This document shows positions 1 to 5,887 of a DNA stretch of 6,080 nucleotides, in pieces. How positions within the stretch are numbered: the stretch's first letter is position 1; each line of letters begins with the position of its first letter. The translations under genes were made by a program, and so were the position numbers. The DNA lies in contig JAZNPP010000060.1 of assembly GCA_045589695.1 (NCBI GenBank), positions 1 through 6,080 on the forward strand, written 5' to 3'. The notes under the pieces were generated by a model. That model was not told the DNA's origin. It saw only the letters and a list, made by a program, of their open reading frames with translations, and did no database searches. This DNA is from HGM04593 sp045589695. Lineage in GTDB: Bacteria; Bacteroidota; Bacteroidia; Bacteroidales; Bacteroidaceae.

Positions 1-163
1 CGAGTTATGTCGCTGTGCGACTCGCGAATTTGCCATAGTAAATCGACAACACCGCCAGCAATTGGTCGTGCGTAGCACAGACGTAGTTTGTGCCGCACGG
101 GTTGCGACCAGGCGGTGTTGCCAACAAAAAGGCTGCCGTGAGCATCTTTTCGCGTGACGGGCG
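1..163. repeat. Structured non-coding flank with a long imperfect hairpin (47-120)
   Basis: No credible gene lies here. The main structure is an imperfect inverted repeat. Bases 47-56 pair perfectly with 111-120 (10 bp), 63-68 with 105-110 (6 bp), 69-72 with 94-97 (4 bp) and 75-79 with 89-93 (5 bp). Internal loops separate some of these segments, and the apical loop is 80-88. That gives 25 pairs over 74 bases. A smaller perfect stem, GTCGC/GCGAC with a 3-base loop, occupies 9-21. The stretch runs straight into the inverted repeat at 165, so it is probably part of the same larger repeat element. The matching part of the right-hand copy would lie beyond the window, so this cannot be tested here. 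The role is unknown. Confidence 0.55.
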
Positions 164-164
164 T

Positions 165-307
165 TTTTTGATTACTTTTTCACGAGAGAAAAAGTAATGA
201 GAGAAAGACTTACGCATTGTAACAATCCGCAGTTTAAGGTTGAGGACTGCGGTAGAATATAACGGCGAGCGAAAGCGAGGTCTTTGTTTTAAACTCACCT
301 ACACTAA
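165..307 (+). repeat. 143-bp inverted repeat, left copy
   Basis: This stretch is the reverse complement of 5938-6080. Position x here corresponds to 6245-x there. The copies differ only at 210/6035 and 291/5954, so 141 of 143 bases agree. The repeat contains two perfect hairpins. ATTACTTTTT at 171-180 pairs with 189-198 around an 8-base loop, and CCGCAGT at 227-233 pairs with 246-252 around a 12-base loop. It ends at the start of a 7-bp tandem array. No transposase, flanking target duplication or convincing coding sequence is visible. I infer an intergenic, possibly MITE-like or REP-like, dispersed repeat. Because the right copy is cut by the window end, the full unit is longer than 143 bp or of unknown length. 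Confidence 0.9.
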
Positions 308-371
308 ACCCTCAACTCTAAACTCTAAACTCTCATCGTTAATCGTTAATCGTTCTCCGTTAAACATTAAT
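304..371 (+). repeat. Heptamer tandem array, left
   Basis: The array is built of 7-base units in two phases. Bases 304-331 read as CTAAACC, CTCAACT, CTAAACT, CTAAACT. After a 5-base unit (332-336) the unit type changes, and 337-371 read as CGTTAAT, CGTTAAT, CGTTCTC, CGTTAAA, CATTAAT. Each unit differs slightly from its neighbour but the 7-base period is kept. The array joins the inverted repeat on its left to the 22-bp shared block on its right. Function is unknown. Heptamer arrays of this sort are often variable in copy number. Confidence 0.8.
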
Positions 372-388
372 CTGTTGGCGGCATTCGC
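367..388 (+). repeat. 22-bp direct repeat, copy 1
   Basis: These 22 bases, starting TTAATCTGTTGG, are identical to 2416-2437. Both copies follow directly in phase from a CGTT-type heptamer array and both lie downstream of a minus-strand gene. This copy is 83 bases beyond the SulP stop codon. The rest of the gap up to the SulP stop (389-471) contains GC-rich sequence with only a weak imperfect stem (GCGGCATC near 403 against GATGCTGC near 419). I see no clear terminator and no gene there. Confidence 0.8.
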
Positions 389-471
389 AATCGCAACCCA
401 AGCGGCATCACTTTCAGCGATGCTGCGCTTGACGAGATGCTGCTCACGCCGCCGAAGCTTCGCATTAAACG

Positions 472-2175
472 TTACTTCTTTCTCTTTATTGTCGCCGACA
501 CCTCTGCGGCACGCTGAAGGGCAAGGTGAATATTGCCGCAAACGTTATCTTTGCCTACCATATCCACTATACCGGCTTTGAGCAACGACTTTTCGACATT
601 GTCGTGAACACCCGAAAGGATAATAGTTCTACCCTCTTTGTGCGACGCATTAATGAATATCTCAAGGTTATGCAGTCCTGTCGCATCGACGAAAGTAACC
701 TTTCTCATACGCAGCACACGGATAGGCATCGCGTCGGTATCACGCGTAAGCTCGTCGAACTTATTGGCGATGCCGAAAAAGAAGGGGCCTTCAATCTCAA
801 AGACCTCGGTATGGGCAGGGATAGAGAGTTTCTCGTCTTTCTCGCCGTCGTTATGCACCTCCATCTCGTTACGTATGACAGAGATATGCGCGCTCTCCAT
901 AGCACGTTTCATGAACAGCACGATAGCCATGACAAGACCGACCTCGATGGCAAGGGTCAGGTCGAAGAAGACTGTCAGCAACAGGGTCACGAAAAGCACG
1001 CTTGTGCCCGACATGCTGCTCTTGCACATTGAGACGATTGTTCTCCAGCCGCTCATGTTGTACGACACCATTACAAGCACGCCGGCAAGGCAAGGCATAG
1101 GTATATACTCCACTAAGTCACCGAGGAAGAGCAGCACGAGCAGCAGCACGAATGTATGCACGATACCGGCTACGGGAGTGCGTCCGCCGTTGTTGATATT
1201 CGCCATTGTACGGGCGATAGCTCCTGTCGCAGGAATGCCTCCGAAGAAGGGCACGACGATATTGGCTATGCCCTGGCCCACGAGTTCGGTGTTCGAGTTA
1301 TGACGGTCGCCGATGACGCCGTCGGCAACCATTGCCGACAGCAACGACTCGATAGCGCCGAGCATGGCTATCGTAAACGCCACAGGAGCGAGGCTCTGCA
1401 ATGTAGCGAAGAACGTAGCGTCCTCGGGGAGCGAAGGAACGACAAGCGACGGCAGACCGGACGGTAATGTATAAAGGTCGCCGATAGTCTTTATAGATGT
1501 TATGCCGGCATACTCACGCAAAAGCAAAGCTATAACCGTCATTACCACGATTGCGAGCAGAGAGCCCGGTATCTTCTTCGAGAACTTAGGAGTCACGGCG
1601 ATTAGCACGACGCTGAGAATACCCATCAGAGTACTCCAGATGTCGATATTGCCGATATTGCTGAAATAGCACACCCACTTGTCGATGAAATTGGCAGGCA
1701 CATTCTCTATTCCCATGCCGAAGAGGTCGTTCATCTGCGTAGAGAAGATTGTTATCGCTATACCGCCCGTAAAACCTATTATTATAGGATAGGGCATGAA
1801 CTTTATTATTGTTCCGAGACGGCAGAGACCCATCACCACAAGCATGACGCCTGCCATTATGGTAGCTATCGCCAGACCGCCGAGGCCATATTCCTGTATT
1901 ACCCCGTAGATGATGATGATGAAAGCTCCTGTCGGACCTCCAATCTGCACTTTGGAACCGCCGAAAATTGATATGAGCAAGCCTGCTATGACAGCCGTCA
2001 TAAGACCCTCGGCCGGGCCAACACCGCTTGCGATACCAAAGGCTATAGCCAACGGAATAGCTACTATACCTACGATGATGCCGGCCATGATGTCGGCTGT
2101 AAGTTTCTCACGAGAATAGTTCCTGAAGACATCGAAGAACTTAGGATGAAAATCTATAAGATTCTTTGCATTCAT
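472..2175 (-). CDS. SulP-family inorganic anion transporter with C-terminal STAS domain
   Basis: This 567-residue protein is predicted to be an inner-membrane anion transporter of the SLC26/SulP family, whose members move sulfate, bicarbonate or related anions. Family hallmarks seen are the N-terminal stretch with PLAIAFGIASG (41-51), GGPTGAF (79-85), AIESLLSAMVAD (274-285), the NTELVGQGIAN segment (295-305) and FGGIPATGAIART (311-323). Many hydrophobic helices run from about residue 25 to 424. A cytoplasmic STAS domain follows (about 453-556) with the expected VDATG loop (496-500). Length and architecture are normal for the family, so the gene appears complete. The start is the first ATG, with no Shine-Dalgarno, and is about 130 bases downstream of a good promoter box. 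The gene seems to be transcribed alone. Substrate cannot be assigned: sulfate and bicarbonate are both possible. Confidence 0.95.
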   Translation of the reverse strand: MNAKNLIDFHPKFFDVFRNYSREKLTADIMAGIIVGIVAIPLAIAFGIASGVGPAEGLMTAVIAGLLISIFGGSKVQIGGPTGAFIIIIYGVIQEYGLGGLAIATIMAGVMLVVMGLCRLGTIIKFMPYPIIIGFTGGIAITIFSTQMNDLFGMGIENVPANFIDKWVCYFSNIGNIDIWSTLMGILSVVLIAVTPKFSKKIPGSLLAIVVMTVIALLLREYAGITSIKTIGDLYTLPSGLPSLVVPSLPEDATFFATLQSLAPVAFTIAMLGAIESLLSAMVADGVIGDRHNSNTELVGQGIANIVVPFFGGIPATGAIARTMANINNGGRTPVAGIVHTFVLLLVLLFLGDLVEYIPMPCLAGVLVMVSYNMSGWRTIVSMCKSSMSGTSVLFVTLLLTVFFDLTLAIEVGLVMAIVLFMKRAMESAHISVIRNEMEVHNDGEKDEKLSIPAHTEVFEIEGPFFFGIANKFDELTRDTDAMPIRVLRMRKVTFVDATGLHNLEIFINASHKEGRTIILSGVHDNVEKSLLKAGIVDMVGKDNVCGNIHLALQRAAEVSATIKRKK

Positions 2176-2314
2176 AAAATGTATGTTTTTGCAATAGTAT
2201 TTATGAGACCTTTTCGAGTAGTGTAAAATAGCAGAACAGACATCTTACGCACAAAACTGCAGCGATTGTCGGCATCTGTCTGGCATTTTCTCAGCGTTTT
2301 TCATTAATCGGGCG

Positions 2315-2322
2315 CAAAGTTA
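2315..2322 (-). promoter_or_regulatory. Bacteroidetes -7 promoter box upstream of the SulP gene
   Basis: On the minus strand these bases read TAACTTTG and continue with C, a perfect match to the Bacteroidetes -7 element TAnnTTTG. A long T-rich run lies upstream, but there is no clear TTG at the -33 position. Transcription would start near 2308 and give a leader of about 130 bases before the SulP ATG. I saw no convincing riboswitch in that leader. Confidence 0.6.
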
Positions 2323-2335
2323 CAAAAAAACACAG

Positions 2336-2385
2336 AAAAAAAACTATTAACGGCCGAGTTTATAGTTTCCTAAAAACCCGGCCGT
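2336..2385 (-). terminator. Terminator-like hairpin downstream of the peroxiredoxin gene
   Basis: Bases 2374-2385 pair with 2350-2361 around a 12-base loop to give a 12-bp GC-rich stem. The single non-Watson-Crick position (2357/2378) is a G-U pair in RNA made from the minus strand but an A-C mismatch in plus-strand RNA. This favours the direction of the local genes. On the minus strand a run of eight T follows at 2343-2336, six bases past the stem. It sits about 54 bases past the peroxiredoxin stop codon. Confidence 0.6.
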
Positions 2386-2392
2386 CTCTACC

Positions 2393-2420
2393 CGTTCATC
2401 GTTAAACGTTCATCGTTAAT
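2393..2420 (+). repeat. Heptamer tandem array, internal
   Basis: Four in-phase 7-base units read CGTTCAT, CGTTAAA, CGTTCAT, CGTTAAT, which is also two copies of a 14-base unit. They are the same unit type as bases 337-371 and lead, in the same way, into the 22-bp shared block. The array lies between the peroxiredoxin stop codon and its probable terminator hairpin, so it would be transcribed in the 3' untranslated region. Confidence 0.8.
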
Positions 2421-2437
2421 CTGTTGGCGGCATTCGC
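2416..2437 (+). repeat. 22-bp direct repeat, copy 2
   Basis: Identical over 22 bases to 367-388. It overlaps the last heptamer unit and stops one base short of the peroxiredoxin stop codon (2439-2441). The longer sequence that follows copy 1 is not present here. Confidence 0.8.
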
Positions 2438-2438
2438 C

Positions 2439-2891
2439 TTACACGTTATTCAAAATCTGTTCGGCGGCTTTCTTGGTATCGACCTTTGTGATGACACGCT
2501 CCACCACTCCATTACCGTCAATGACAAACGTAGAACGGATTATTCCCATATACAGCCTGCCCGCCATCTTCTTTTCCCCCCAAACGCCGAAGGCCATTAT
2601 CGTCGCCTTGCCGGTATCGGCGACAAGAGGAAAGTTCAACTGCTGTTTCTCCTTGAAACGGCTATGAGACACTGCGCTGTCGGCGCTTATGCCCACCACC
2701 GCATAGCCCGCAGCTTTCAGACTGTCCATATTGTCACGCATGGAACACGCCTCGGCCGTACAGCCCGGAGTGCTGTCCTTAGGATAAAAATAGACTACCA
2801 GCTTTCTGCCGGCATAATCACTTACTCTGATCTCATTGCCTGCCTCGTCAAGTCCCAAGAGATCGGGGGCTTTATCACCAACTTGCAACAT
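2439..2891 (-). CDS. bcp: Thioredoxin-dependent thiol peroxidase, Bcp/PrxQ type
   Basis: This 150-residue peroxiredoxin reduces hydrogen peroxide and organic hydroperoxides, using electrons from thioredoxin, probably in the cytoplasm. The sequence shows the AhpC/TSA fold: VGDKAPD near the N terminus, YFYPKDSTPGCTAEAC (34-49) with peroxidatic Cys44 and the Bcp-type resolving Cys49 five residues on, the FGVWGEK segment (101-107), and Arg119 before the TFVID strand. Length is normal for the family. I chose the ATG at 2891 because the family begins with such a M-x-x-GDKAP sequence and an AGGA motif lies six bases upstream. The frame stays open to an ATG at 2948, but that extension is hydrophobic, AT-rich and unlike the family. 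Transcription may continue from the DsbA-family gene 72 bases upstream, as no terminator is evident between them. Confidence 0.95.
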   Translation of the reverse strand: MLQVGDKAPDLLGLDEAGNEIRVSDYAGRKLVVYFYPKDSTPGCTAEACSMRDNMDSLKAAGYAVVGISADSAVSHSRFKEKQQLNFPLVADTGKATIMAFGVWGEKKMAGRLYMGIIRSTFVIDGNGVVERVITKVDTKKAAEQILNNV

Positions 2892-2897
2892 AACTTG

Positions 2898-2901
2898 TCC
2901 T
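2898..2901 (-). promoter_or_regulatory. Shine-Dalgarno-like site that decides the bcp start
   Basis: The minus strand reads AGGA here, six bases before the ATG at 2891. Such sites are uncommon among the other genes in this window, and this one supports the shorter, 150-residue peroxiredoxin over the longer open frame. Confidence 0.5.
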
Positions 2902-2963
2902 ATTTTAATTAATATTGGCGAAATTAATAAAAATACGGCATTACTCACGCACAGTCAATGTTT

Positions 2964-3941
2964 TTATCTTGAAAAATGTCCTATTTCAACCCCGTGCCTT
3001 AACCTTTCGCCCTTTCGCTCGTCGAGCATGTAGTACATGAAGCCGTTACCCTTAGGCACCATCGCTATGCAGCCTTCCTCGATGAGTTCGGCGATGACAC
3101 CGTCAAGTCCCTCGTACGATTCAGAGTTAAGCGCCGTGTGACCGCTCTTCCTGTCCAGAGCGAACGCCGTCGCTATCTCTACAGGATAGGCGTTGCGGCA
3201 ATGCGAAATGAACTTCTTCACGTTTTCGGCGGTAAAATTCTCCCTGCCGTCCCTCACCGGCTTCACATTATTGAACGACAGCTGGTCTATCATATGCCTG
3301 AGAACATCGTATGAGGAAAAGCCCCGCACCATCATCTCCTCGTCATGGTAGCTGAGCAGATAGGTAGGCAGCGACCGCACGTCGTACTCCTTGCACATGG
3401 CCTTACCCGTTTTGTATATATCCCTTATGCGGGTATCATTGTATATTTTACGGAACTCCGCAGGGTCAAAACCCACTGTCGCCGACAAATCGATGATATT
3501 CGTTTCGTCGTTCGTCACAACCGCATCGACGGCCGTAGCCTCCTGCATGCGGCGCAAGAAATGGAGATGCGCATCGTGAGAGACTTCGCCACGATGCTCT
3601 ACGACATACACCGAGGCGGCGATGAAAGCGTAGTTCTGCGGCAAGGTAGAACGGCGCTCCTCGCTGAAAAGCCGAAATCCCGATTCGCACACGGGCATGC
3701 CATGCACCGACGAGGCTTCGAGCCAGCTCTCGTGTATCTTTCTATTGGATAGCGGTATATCGCCGCCTACAGCCAGACGGCGGTTGTTGAAGGTGGTTAT
3801 GTCTTCAATGAGCCCGCTCATGACATATTCAAACTCAAGCTGCTCGCCATAATTGTAACGGAGCGCTCTTATTACAGGAACGCTGCCCCAGCACCAAGTG
3901 CATACAGGGTCGGCAAAAACGATAATCTTCACTCTGTTCAT
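2964..3941 (-). CDS. DsbA-family thiol oxidoreductase with C-terminal extension
   Basis: This 325-residue protein of the thioredoxin superfamily resembles the COG3531-type branch of DsbA proteins. The N terminus gives a beta strand (KIIVFADP, 5-12) followed by the active site CTWC (Cys14, Cys17) in the context DPVCTWCWGS. An alpha-helical insertion follows, and then the loop RSLPTYLL (189-196) with Pro192 as the likely cis-proline. There is no signal peptide or membrane segment, so it should act in the cytoplasm. Related domains are about 210 residues long. Residues from about 232 onward form an extra segment whose end (about 268-308) suggests helices followed by a beta hairpin, perhaps a winged-helix fold. 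The substrate is unknown. The gene lies just after a strong hairpin and upstream of a peroxiredoxin, which suggests a thiol-redox role. I found no clear promoter or Shine-Dalgarno. Confidence 0.85.
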   Translation of the reverse strand: MNRVKIIVFADPVCTWCWGSVPVIRALRYNYGEQLEFEYVMSGLIEDITTFNNRRLAVGGDIPLSNRKIHESWLEASSVHGMPVCESGFRLFSEERRSTLPQNYAFIAASVYVVEHRGEVSHDAHLHFLRRMQEATAVDAVVTNDETNIIDLSATVGFDPAEFRKIYNDTRIRDIYKTGKAMCKEYDVRSLPTYLLSYHDEEMMVRGFSSYDVLRHMIDQLSFNNVKPVRDGRENFTAENVKKFISHCRNAYPVEIATAFALDRKSGHTALNSESYEGLDGVIAELIEEGCIAMVPKGNGFMYYMLDERKGERLRHGVEIGHFSR

Positions 3942-3997
3942 ACTCTTTTTTATTTAGTAAACAAACAGAGGGGCATTTGGTTGCAGGTCTATAAACA

Positions 3998-4037
3998 AAC
4001 CTCTCCTCATTTCGCAATTGCGAAATGAGGAGAGGTT
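3998..4037 (-). terminator. Perfect 40-bp palindrome ending the bamD operon
   Basis: Bases 3998-4017 are the exact reverse complement of 4018-4037, with no mismatches. In RNA this gives a stem of up to about 18 bp closed by a minimal loop at the AATT centre. It begins 15 bases beyond the DUF4293 stop codon. The minus-strand tract after it (TGTTTATAG) is only moderately U-rich. It is best read as the transcription terminator of the operon. An operator site for a dimeric regulator of the next gene is less likely given its length. Confidence 0.75.
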
Positions 4038-4052
4038 ATAACGACATTATTA

Positions 4053-4520
4053 TCAGTCCCTCAGTCTGAAACCGAGCGCCTTAGCCACAATCTTCGCCTC
4101 TTGGCGGCCTATAAGAACAAACGTCACTCCATTAAGCGCAAGCGCTATGAGCGGCATGAACATAGGCCAAAGCATTTGAGCAGCAGCGCCGTCGGTCAAT
4201 AGCAGCAGATACACCAGCAGAAGAATATAATAGCCGGCGAGCATGAGCATCGACAATATGGCGCATCGTTTCTGCAGCACGAAGTTGCTATACAATGATA
4301 CAAGGATTGCGAAAGCATTGACAGCTACAGCGGCGACAAGCACTATGCCTAATGCGATTACTGCACGCGAAAGAGTGCCGTCTGCGGCCGTATAACCGAA
4401 ATTGTCCATGACGGCCGTGGCGCCGTCGGGCTCTATCAGGTTTATCACAGGATTTACGAGAGCCGCGACAATCAATGCTATAGACGCTACGTAGAGCAGC
4501 TGATATAAACGGAACTTCAT
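4053..4520 (-). CDS. DUF4293-family integral membrane protein
   Basis: This 155-residue membrane protein has four predicted helices at about residues 7-27, 53-76, 88-109 and 115-137, with a short basic tail. The LYSNFVLQKR segment between helices 2 and 3 and the FMPLIALALNGVTFVLIGRQEA stretch around helix 4 (about 121-142) resemble the DUF4293 family of Bacteroidetes. Family members have this size and this position beside the rpoZ-like gene. The function of the family is unknown. The start ATG is 15 bases after the omega stop codon, so the genes are cotranscribed and possibly translationally coupled. No Shine-Dalgarno is visible. The assignment rests on recalled family features and on context. 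The membrane topology is clear from the sequence. Confidence 0.8.
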   Translation of the reverse strand: MKFRLYQLLYVASIALIVAALVNPVINLIEPDGATAVMDNFGYTAADGTLSRAVIALGIVLVAAVAVNAFAILVSLYSNFVLQKRCAILSMLMLAGYYILLLVYLLLLTDGAAAQMLWPMFMPLIALALNGVTFVLIGRQEAKIVAKALGFRLRD

Positions 4521-4535
4521 ATTAGGCAGCAGCTT

Positions 4536-4874
4536 TTAGGCCTCTTCGTCCTCAGCCTCCTTAGCCGGGTCACGGAAATAGATTTTGTCATCGAGGAACT
4601 CCTGAGCCGCAATAAGCGTAGGCTTGGGAAGTCTCTCGTAGTAACGTGATATCTCTATCTGCTCATGATTTTCGAACTGCTCCTCAAGGTTGTCCGTTGA
4701 TGAAGAGAACTCGTTGAGTTTCTTTAGCAGTTCCTCTTTCATCTCAGCCGCAATCTGGTTAGAACGCTTGCCGATGATAGCGACCGACTCATAAACATTA
4801 CCTGTCTCATTTACAAAGTCTGCCATATTACGTGTGACAGTGTTTGTTGGAGCATTTGTCTTCTTGTAATCCAT
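4536..4874 (-). CDS. rpoZ: RNA polymerase omega subunit, Bacteroidetes type
   Basis: This 112-residue soluble protein matches the Bacteroidetes form of the omega subunit, which helps assemble and stabilise RNA polymerase by binding the beta-prime subunit. Recognisable segments are MDYKKTNAPTNTVTRNM at the start, GNVYESVAIIGKRSNQIAAE (25-44), where the classical omega signature of a Val/Ile-rich helix followed by Arg-x-x-Gln-Ile is clear, and ISRYYERLPKPTLIAAQEFL (74-93). The C terminus is acidic. Length is normal. The start lies 19 bases after the bamD stop codon in an AT-rich stretch without Shine-Dalgarno, as is common in this phylum. It is the middle gene of the bamD operon. Confidence 0.93.
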   Translation of the reverse strand: MDYKKTNAPTNTVTRNMADFVNETGNVYESVAIIGKRSNQIAAEMKEELLKKLNEFSSSTDNLEEQFENHEQIEISRYYERLPKPTLIAAQEFLDDKIYFRDPAKEAEDEEA

Positions 4875-4893
4875 TTTATTTCAATATTTAGTT

Positions 4894-5706
4894 TTAATCT
4901 TTTACAAATTCCGTAGCCTCCTTGTAGTAACGGTCGGCCTCTTTCATGTGCTTGCTTCCCGGAAATTCGGTCTTGAAAGCGTAATATTCGTCTATCGTGG
5001 CACGGAAACGTTCCATCTTTTTCTCTTCGACGCTATGGAACGCCATCTTGTACCTCGCACGCAGGATAAGCATCGAAAGCTCCTCTCGGAACGAAGTGTA
5101 AGGGTAGTCGTTCAGAACGTTCTGAGCCGTGATGATGCATGCCTGGTAATTATTGCCCATATATGCCATATAGTCGCCGAGCTCATAGTAGAGCTTCGCC
5201 GACAGATACTCTTTTTCGACTAACAGGTCGTGCATTCTGAGAATCATCTTTTGAGCTTCGGGACGATGCTCACTGTAGGGGTAATACTCCATAAAAAGCT
5301 GCAGTTCGCTGATAGCCTGGTAGGTGTTTGTCTGGTCGAGTTCGGGCTCCGTTATTCCCTCGAAAAGCGACTTGCCCGAATAGAACCGTGAATATTCGGC
5401 GAACTCGCCGCGAGGATAGTTGGAGTAGTAAACCTTGAAGTACTGCGAAGCTGTCTCGTAGTCCTTTGAGTTGTAATAGCAGCGCGCGAGCATAATCAAG
5501 GACTCTTCGGCCTTGTCTCCGCCCTTGAGCATGGTAACCATTGACTCAAGCAGCTGAGCGGCTTTTGAATAGTTGCCCTCAAGATAATATGCCTTTGCCG
5601 CCTCATATTTATAATCGACATCATTGGACTTGTACACCTTGTTGAAAGTGTCGCAAGATGTCAAAGCCATGACGCTGATTAAAAGTATGTATGCTATTTT
5701 TTTCAT
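4894..5706 (-). CDS. bamD: Outer-membrane protein assembly factor BamD
   Basis: BamD is a periplasm-facing lipoprotein of the beta-barrel assembly machine, which folds outer-membrane proteins together with BamA. The 270-residue product starts with a lipoprotein signal peptide (MKKIAYILLISVMALTSC) whose lipobox LTSC puts the lipidated cysteine at residue 18. The mature part is made of tetratricopeptide-like helical pairs, for example YEAAKAYYLEGNYSKAAQLL (34-53), then the CYYNSKDYETASQYFKVYYS repeat (76-95), a YQAISELQLFMEYYP segment, and a further helix pair ending in the FPGSKHMKEADRYY segment. Length and repeat layout are normal for Bacteroidetes BamD. It is the first gene of the operon with the rpoZ-like and DUF4293 genes, about 100 bases downstream of a well-formed promoter. 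Confidence 0.93.
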   Translation of the reverse strand: MKKIAYILLISVMALTSCDTFNKVYKSNDVDYKYEAAKAYYLEGNYSKAAQLLESMVTMLKGGDKAEESLIMLARCYYNSKDYETASQYFKVYYSNYPRGEFAEYSRFYSGKSLFEGITEPELDQTNTYQAISELQLFMEYYPYSEHRPEAQKMILRMHDLLVEKEYLSAKLYYELGDYMAYMGNNYQACIITAQNVLNDYPYTSFREELSMLILRARYKMAFHSVEEKKMERFRATIDEYYAFKTEFPGSKHMKEADRYYKEATEFVKD

Positions 5707-5810
5707 CTCAAATTATAAAACACTTGGCCTGCAAACCGATAAACGGTGTTTGCTTCAATGTATCAATGCGAATACGGCCCACTTTCGCAATCAAATTCAT
5801 ATTCGATTTG

Positions 5811-5841
5811 CAAAGATAGTGCATTTCAACCAAAAATACAA
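5811..5841 (-). promoter_or_regulatory. Bacteroidetes-type promoter of the bamD operon
   Basis: On the minus strand TTG at 5841-5839 is followed after 20 bases by TATCTTTG at 5818-5811, matching the Bacteroidetes sigma consensus (TTG at -33 and TAnnTTTG at -7). Transcription should start near 5804, giving a leader of about 97 bases. This is the best promoter in the window. Confidence 0.75.
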
Positions 5842-5887
5842 CCAACGAAGAACGATAATTATATTATATTAAGGTGAAATATGTTTA

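Noticed and set aside
47..120. Integron attC-like recombination site
   Set aside because: The ends superficially show CAAC/GTTG, but the core sites required for attC (RYYYAAC and GTTRRRY) are not matched, and no integrase or cassette is present.
5..298. 97-codon frame on the minus strand across the left repeat
   Set aside because: It lies within repeated, hairpin-forming DNA, has low-complexity arginine-rich content and no recognisable domain, promoter or ribosome binding site. It is treated as an accidental frame in a repeat.
240..581. 113-codon frame on the plus strand
   Set aside because: It crosses the inverted repeat, the heptamer array and the 3' end of the SulP gene in the wrong strand. 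The residues from the array simply reflect the 7-base period.
526..1303. Two long plus-strand frames (526-1032 and 638-1303) opposite the SulP gene
   Set aside because: Antisense shadows of a well-supported transporter gene. Their products have no recognisable domains.
2424..2912. 162-codon plus-strand frame opposite bcp
   Set aside because: Antisense to a clear peroxiredoxin with intact catalytic cysteines. Its product is not family-like.
2892..2948. 19-residue N-terminal extension of the peroxiredoxin (ATG at 2948)
   Set aside because: It is hydrophobic but not a proper signal peptide (no basic N terminus), is AT-rich, and is unlike Bcp proteins. An AGGA site directs initiation to 2891.
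3942..3997. Promoter for the DsbA-family gene
   Set aside because: The best -7 candidate (TCTGTTTG on the minus strand) has one mismatch at a key base and the nearest upstream TTG is several bases too far, so support is inadequate.
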